The position numbers and the translations under genes were made by a program. A stretch of 64,000 nt of DNA, from the NCBI RefSeq assembly GCF_000143415.4, contig NW_003314275.1, positions 140,709 through 204,708 of the forward strand. The letters run 5' to 3'. Source of the stretch: Selaginella moellendorffii (taxonomy: Eukaryota; Streptophyta; Lycopodiopsida; Selaginellales; Selaginellaceae). The notes beneath the pieces are model-generated. The model had not been told where the DNA came from. It ran no database searches and saw nothing but the letters and a program-made list of their open reading frames with translations. Below, one piece after another: positions 58,046-64,000 of the stretch. The stretch's first letter is position 1. Each line of letters begins with the position of its first letter.

Positions 58046-58203
58046 CCCATAAACGAAGTTCGATGTCCTCATCGAACGGTAAACCATTTTGTAAAGTAAC
58101 ACTCGCATGTGTTACCATTTCCATCCTTGGCACTCAACCAATATTAGTCTATGGTTTGACATTGAAGGCTCACCATGCCTTATCCATCCTCTAAGGAGCA
58201 TAG
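58046..58203 (-). repeat. internal 3' end of the LARD-like family with polypurine tract
   Basis: Matches 16608-16766, including GGGTGGTGGAG next to the LTR. It joins abruptly to another LTR end at 58204. Confidence 0.8.
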
Positions 58204-59026
58204 TGTAAGCGAATAAATTTTCCATTCTACTTTAGTCACTTAACCACACCTCCGACCACTTGGAGGAGCCTCAATCACAACCTCCATAAGTCCAATTCAG
58301 GACTTGGGACTAGCTAGCCCCGAGAATGGCATCCATGCCACTCAACATTTGCACTTGGTCCAAGTGCTCCACGTGTCCGATCCCACGACCGACACTCAAA
58401 GGTACCACCGACATAGCAGCCTGTTACGCTAAGGCCATGCCCAATCACCTTTGCCACACTGGTAGTCCAATACCACTTGCATCACAGTCTTGGCTCTCCA
58501 AGACTAGGTAAACCATCCGTGAGTGGTCATCTCAGATCCACTCTTTAGCATCCTTAGGATGCCCACTGACAAGGGGAATAGCCTTCCCCAATATCCCTCT
58601 ATCAGTCCCCACTAAGTCCCTTTCTGCCCCTGGCCGTGTTTGCCAACACTGCCACTGGATCGAGTGCCATTGGACCACTAAGTCCCACGGTCCTCTGGGA
58701 CTTCCTCACCACACGACTGTGTCCTTGGTCACTACCCTAGAGGACTGCTCCTCTTCCTTTCCACAGTCTGGGCCTTTGGGACAACATTTCGGAACACCGT
58801 GGCCTTACGCGAGCCACCTGGGTACTCTCCTCGCCTTCTGCCCTTGGGTGCTCTAGCCATGGGCTTAGAGCGGGTTCCGTTGAGCCACACCAGGTATCCA
58901 AGTAGGTAGTGCCACCCACACTTGGACTGGGAGCATCGGCCAATCGATCTCCCGGGGGAACTAGAGCCGGCTCTTGAACACTTCACCAAGCTACCCCTCT
59001 TGTCGGTCCGTGTTCACTCTAGTCTT
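58204..59026 (-). repeat. LTR 3'-part fragment, LARD-like family
   Basis: On the minus strand it ends in CGCTTACA at 58204. It matches the latter half of the LTRs and breaks off at about 59026 after CACTCTAGTCTTG. Confidence 0.8.
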
Positions 59027-62000
59027 GTTCACTCTAATCACACAAGATGCCTGGCGTGACTCCCCACGCCGGTGCACCAACTTATTTTTAAAGCGCGCTA
59101 CAGATCACAGCTTAGGAACCTAGTTCCCCCACACTGCCAAGTCCTCTCACTTGACATATCTGTGATCATGCATGGACTCCTCCATGCTTGGCCCCATGGG
59201 CCACCCTTTTTGAAGTTAGCACCTTCAACTAGGGTATTTGTTCCCCCCAACTTGCCAATCTCACTTAGCAAGTCATTCGGCCACCGTAACATGGTTCATG
59301 CATAAGCGTGAAAGTCCTTAACCATCAACTTTCGTTCAAAGCCTTCTCTTTGAACACTCGGGAACTACTTCCCTAACCTTGATAGCCTTGCCTCATGGCA
59401 AGCTTCAAGACCACGCTTCTGCTGCGCCACTCTGATTTCGCGCGTTTCTTGAACCATTTACGCTTGGCCTCTCTAGGTACTAAGCTACCTAGAATCCTCT
59501 TTGGGAACCTTGAAGGAACTCTGTCCCTTAGCTTGCTAAGGCCCCCCCTTTTTGCAAGCTTTCCAATTACCATATAGTTTAACATGGACAATTCCATATT
59601 TTAGACTCTCCATGGCATCACGGTTGCTAGCGGCAACACCCTCGAGCCCCCACTTGATTCTCCACTCCCAGCTGGCATAACCAACCTTGGTTATGCCCTT
59701 TGATTCCTACGGTTTGGTTCTATCCCCTTACTTCTTGCTTTTTGGCCACCTTGACCAAGCCACACCATCATCAATAGTTCCAATCAACACTTTGAACTTA
59801 GAACTTTATCCCTTAACCTCACAAGGACCTTGTCCTTGTTTTGGCCATAAGATCATCTAGTGATCTAACCTTGGCATCTTAACAGGTTTGCCAATAGGTA
59901 CTAGGTCTTCTAGAATTTTAAGTTGTTGACCATGACCCCGGGGGCATCCCCCACACTTGGCGGTGCACCCAAGCCAGCCCATCCGGCCAAGGGTCCATAG
60001 CAACTGAGACCGGGTGTCCCCATCTCATTCACCACGTCCTTGGTGCCACTTGCACCAAAGTTTCCAAGTTAGATATGCCGAGCTTTCACACTAAACAACT
60101 AACCGTGCATCACAACTCCGAAGTATCCCTCGCTTGGCGGTGTGCCCAAACCAGTCTCCCCATTGAGAGTCTATGACCACCGAAATATGAATGTCCTCAT
60201 ATTCCAAACCATCACCACGCCCTAGTGAGTTGGGACTTGAACCCAAGCACTAGAGGGTCGGGACTCGAACCCAACTTCCGTATATGCATCTACGGACGGC
60301 ATCACACAAGATGCCTGGCCTGACTCCCCACACCAGTGCACCAACTCATATTTAAAGCGCGCTATAGATCACAGCTTAGGAACCTAGTTCCTCCACACTG
60401 CCAAGTCCTCTCACTTGACATGTCTGTGATCATGCATGAACTCCTCCATGCTTGGCCCCATGGGCCACCCTTTTTGAAGTTAGCACCTTCAACTAGGGTA
60501 TTTGCTCCCCCCGACTTGCCAATCTCACTTAGCAAGTTAGCCGGCCACTGTAACATAGTCCGTGCATAAGCGTGAAAGTCCTCAATCATTGACTTTCATT
60601 CAAAGCCCTCTCTTTGAACCCTCGGGAACTACTTCCCCAACCTAGATAGCCTCGCCTCATGGCAAGCTTCAAGACCACGCTTCTACTGTGCCACTCTGAT
60701 TTCGCGCGTTCTATGAACCATTTACACTTGGCTTTCTAGGTATCTAGCTACCTAGAACTATCTTTAGGAACCTTTCGAAGGAACTCTGTCCCTTTAGTTT
60801 GCTAAGGCCTCTCCTTTCGCAAGCTTTCCAATTGACATATAGTCTAATATGGATAATTCCACATTTTAGACTTTTCATGGCATCGCGGTTGCTAGTAACA
60901 ACATCCTCGAGCACCCTTTTGATTCTCCACTCCCAACTTGCATAACCACCATCGGTTATGCCCTTCGATTTCTATAGTTCAATTCCATCCTAATACTACT
61001 TGCCCTTTGGCCTCATATGTTTCCTTTGGTTATTCTCCTCCAGACTAGAAGGATAGCTTTGCACATTCTACCATGCCTTAGCAAGTATTCTTAGGGATGA
61101 ATTTACCTAATAGCTTAGGGAGTGGTTCCTCAATTTGGGCATGCTCACCTTATAATCCCACACACCGGGATTACCGTTGCTGCTTATGGGCCTCCATATG
61201 CCCATCACTAGCGTTGCCAAAATCTCATTTTTGGCTTTGTCCAATTCGGGTAGACAGTCTTCTCCTGTCTCCGCAACCTTGGACATTTGGATAACACCTT
61301 CTATCCATCATTCGCTAGGGACTTAGTCCCTTGGGCCTTATCTATTGCCCTTGCGACCTCAAACACCACCTCCTGGTGTTCTAGAGTGTTTAAGTGTCCC
61401 AATGATGGCCTCCGTGACAATGAGCATTTCCTTTATGACATTGATTTACTATATTGCAACATAAGCAGTTTTTCCCCCATAAGGGTATATCAAACTTTCT
61501 TATCCCAACAAAAGGTCTTAGGTAGTTACCTTCTACCAATTTAACCAATTATTTTGCACCTTTTGCTTAGTTGTCTCATAGTCGTCAAGTCCTACAACTC
61601 ATTGTTGGTGCTTTCACACCTCCATCATTATTTGGGTCACCACACTTTAACCGCATGCCTTCCAGCTTACGCTATGCCATTCCCATTTCCATTGGGATTC
61701 CTTTGAAAGGGGTTCTCATTAACCCACCAACTTGACCTCAAGGCAGCACGCCTTGGCACATTCGGTGTTTCCACACCATCAGCTCCATGAGCCTACCTCT
61801 AAGACACTTCCTATTGGTGTCTAGGTCTTTTGCCAAGACCAATATGGTTGCATCTTATGCCAATTATCCATTAGCACTGCACCATAGAGTCCACGCACAA
61901 CTTTGTATCAAAGTTGTTTTCTTTCGGGAAACCCTTTCCCACAACTTTAGCATGGCACCTTCTGCCATCAATGAAATACACACTGTTCTCATGCTTGGAT

Positions 62001-62805
62001 CTCAAGATCCTCCCCATCCTTCATGGGGCACCACACACCTCAGTCCAAATGCTTCCATCAATCCCTTAGGATTATTCCTTGACGCCATTAGAGTCATCAG
62101 ACTTTTTGGACTTTGCTATTCTGACGACCCATGAGGTCCTACTTTTGAGGTGCTAGCTCACTGGAATACAACTCCTTGTATTCATGTCCTAATCACAAGG
62201 ACTATTTTTGCAAGTGTTATTCCGACACTTGATTGTTCTCTAGGGGCAACCTTTTGCCCCTTATGACCACTTGTCCATGTGATGAGAATACCAACTCATC
62301 CTCTAAGCACACCCCCAACTTCTTGGGTTGTTCCAGCATTTATTAGAGGTAGCCCCAGCTACCATTTCAAGGATTTGTGTCCTCATCCATACTTGACCTA
62401 TTCTGGTCTCAAATTCATGAGCACCAACCTCAACTATATGAGGATAATCTTGCGACTCCTTTCTTGTTTTGGAGTCTCTATCTTTCCCGTGATCCCAACT
62501 ATAGTTGTTTACCACAACTATATTAGCCCATTTGCTGCATCAAACACTCATCTGGATCATATCCTCAACTCTCTGAGGAAACCTTTATACTGTTCCCAAG
62601 ATCCCAAAGTCGTTCCTTTACTGGCCTTTTCCATCCACCACATTGCGCATAAGTTCACGCGTGAACTTGAGTGGAGAGCCATGTCTTCCCGACTTGCTAC
62701 TCCTCAAGGATAGGCCCACTCCTCGGACCTTCTGATGCCAACACTAGTGGTGATATACTTGAGCACCAATAAAAGTCAGACTAAGGAACAGCTCCGATAC
62801 CAAAG
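59027..62805 (-). repeat. internal region of the LARD-like family, partly duplicated
   Basis: 60300-62805 matches 4754-7245 in order. 59640-60300 matches parts of 15281-15790 and then jumps back. 59037-59750 repeats the 6570-7215 part a second time. No coding capacity. At about 60230-60265 it carries the uninterrupted site into which the LINE inserted in the 16-kb copy. Confidence 0.8.
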
Positions 62806-64000
62806 TGTAAGAGACTAAATTTTTCCATTTTACCTTAGTCACTTAACCACACCTCCGACCACTTGGAGGAGTCTCATTCACAACCTCCATAGGTCCCATT
62901 TAGGACTTGGGGCATGCTAGCCCCAAGAATGGCTTCCAAGCCACTCAACCTTTGCACTTGGTCCAAGTGCTCCATGTGTCCAATCCCATAACCAACACCC
63001 CAAGGTACCCCCGACATATCGGCCCATTACGCTAAGGCCATGCCCATTCACCTTGGTCACACCGGTGGTCTAACGCCACCTACACTATAGTCTCGTCTCT
63101 CAAAGACTGGGCCATCCGTCCATGAGTGATCATCCCAGATCTACTCTTTAGCATCCTTAGGATGCCCACAGGCATGGGGAATAGCCTTCCTCGACAACCC
63201 TTTTACAGTCTCCACCAAGTCCCTTTTTGTCCATGGCCATGTTCACCAACATTGCCATTAGATCAAGGCCCGCAGGCCCGACCTCTAAGTCCCACTATCC
63301 TTTGGGACTTCCTCACCATGTGACCATATCCTCGGTCACTGCACTAGAGGACAACTCCTCTTCCCTTTCATCGTTTGGGCCTTTGGAACAACATTTCGGA
63401 ACACCGTGGCTTTACGCAAGCCGCATGGGTACTCTCCCTGCCTTTCGCCTTTAGGTGCTCTAGCCATGGGCTTAGAGCAAGGTTCTGTTGAGCCACACCA
63501 GGTATCCAAGTAGGTAGTGCCACCCACACTTGGACTGGGAGCATCAGCCAGTCGATCTCCCGGGGGAACTAGAGCCGACTCTTGAATACTTCACCAAGCT
63601 ACCTCGCTTGTCGGTGCGTATTCACTCTAGTCTTGGACTTCCTAGTGGTTAGCTCATCACCCAACACTGGGTATGGCCTTCCTGGGCCCAACTGGCCTTT
63701 CCTGGGCCAAACTGGCTCCACTGCAGTCCTCCCCCTACTATACTTTTGGGGCTCACCAAACCCCCCAGGGTCTGGGAGACGAACGCTTTGGGCTTTCACC
63801 CTCTCAGGCTCCGGACTCGGACTCGGACTCGGACTCGGACTCGGACTCGGACTCGGATTCGGGCTCGGACTCGGGCTCGGGCTCGGGCTCGGTCTCGGCC
63901 TCGGCCTCGGTCTCGGTCTCGGTCCCGATCTCGGTCTCGGTCTCGGTCTCGGTCCCGGTCTCGGTCCCGGTCTCAGTCTCGACTTCGGACTCCATCTCGG
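62806..64000 (-). repeat. 5' LTR of the LARD-like family, running off the window
   Basis: On the minus strand it ends CTCTTACA at 62806 and is followed by the primer site TGGTATCGGAGC. The minisatellite begins at about 63805, and the LTR start lies beyond the window end. Confidence 0.85.

Overview
The window looks like a transposon-packed stretch of a nuclear genome from a streptophyte, probably a non-seed land plant. Supporting signs are Ty3/gypsy and plant L1-type LINE remnants, tRNA-iMet-type primer sites, a 606-bp piece of plant-like 18S rDNA, a short TTTAGGG run, and coding genes cut by very short introns (38-62 nt, GT-AG). Such tiny introns and Crinkler/RHS-type genes would fit a lycophyte such as Selaginella, but the species is inferred, not shown. 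No ordinary housekeeping gene was recognised.

Layout. 1-910: remnant of a Crinkler/RHS-type (CR) gene. 2795-3145 and 19175-21172: one old Ty3/gypsy element split by a 16.0-kb LTR element (3146-19174, TSD GATGT) that has no recognisable genes. That element is itself split by an 8.0-kb LINE on the minus strand (7298-15266, 14-bp TSD). 21173-33030: two near-identical CR genes (P-loop NTPase plus a restriction-nuclease-like domain) in a direct duplication, separated by gypsy fragments and TA/TG microsatellites. The second unit carries an 18S rDNA insert beside a small inversion. 33460-37690: a decayed minus-strand multi-exon gene and a dense cluster of palindromic repeats. 37950-42652: a decayed DNA methylase gene, a 596-bp TRIM element, a small gene of an unrecognised family, and a gene fragment broken by a solo LTR. 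43549-57008: a 13.46-kb terminal-inverted-repeat element (called element A here) inserted into a second methylase pseudogene. 57079-64000: rearranged minus-strand copies of the same LTR element family.

Element A is the most interesting object. It has 24-bp perfect TIRs and an apparent 4-bp AAAA target duplication. It carries a DUF7869-like putative DDE transposase on the minus strand, a small SPYYTPG protein, and two plus-strand spliced genes. One of these is a large protein with a ParB/Srx-like region and a degenerate methyltransferase-like C-terminus. The other has a C-terminal FCP1/NIF-like HAD phosphatase domain. About 29 copies of an imperfect 22-bp palindrome (core GGCATGAGGCCTCATGCC) are scattered through it: in the intergenic regions, just upstream of 3' splice sites in introns, and twice inside an exon. 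The neighbouring region at 35.2-37.7 kb carries the same palindrome core with different, mutually matched arms (TTAGC/GCTAA instead of ATGGC/GCCAT). The palindromes, the ParB-like/methylase-like protein and the transposase suggest an undescribed transposon family with its own recognition-site system. That functional link is a hypothesis.
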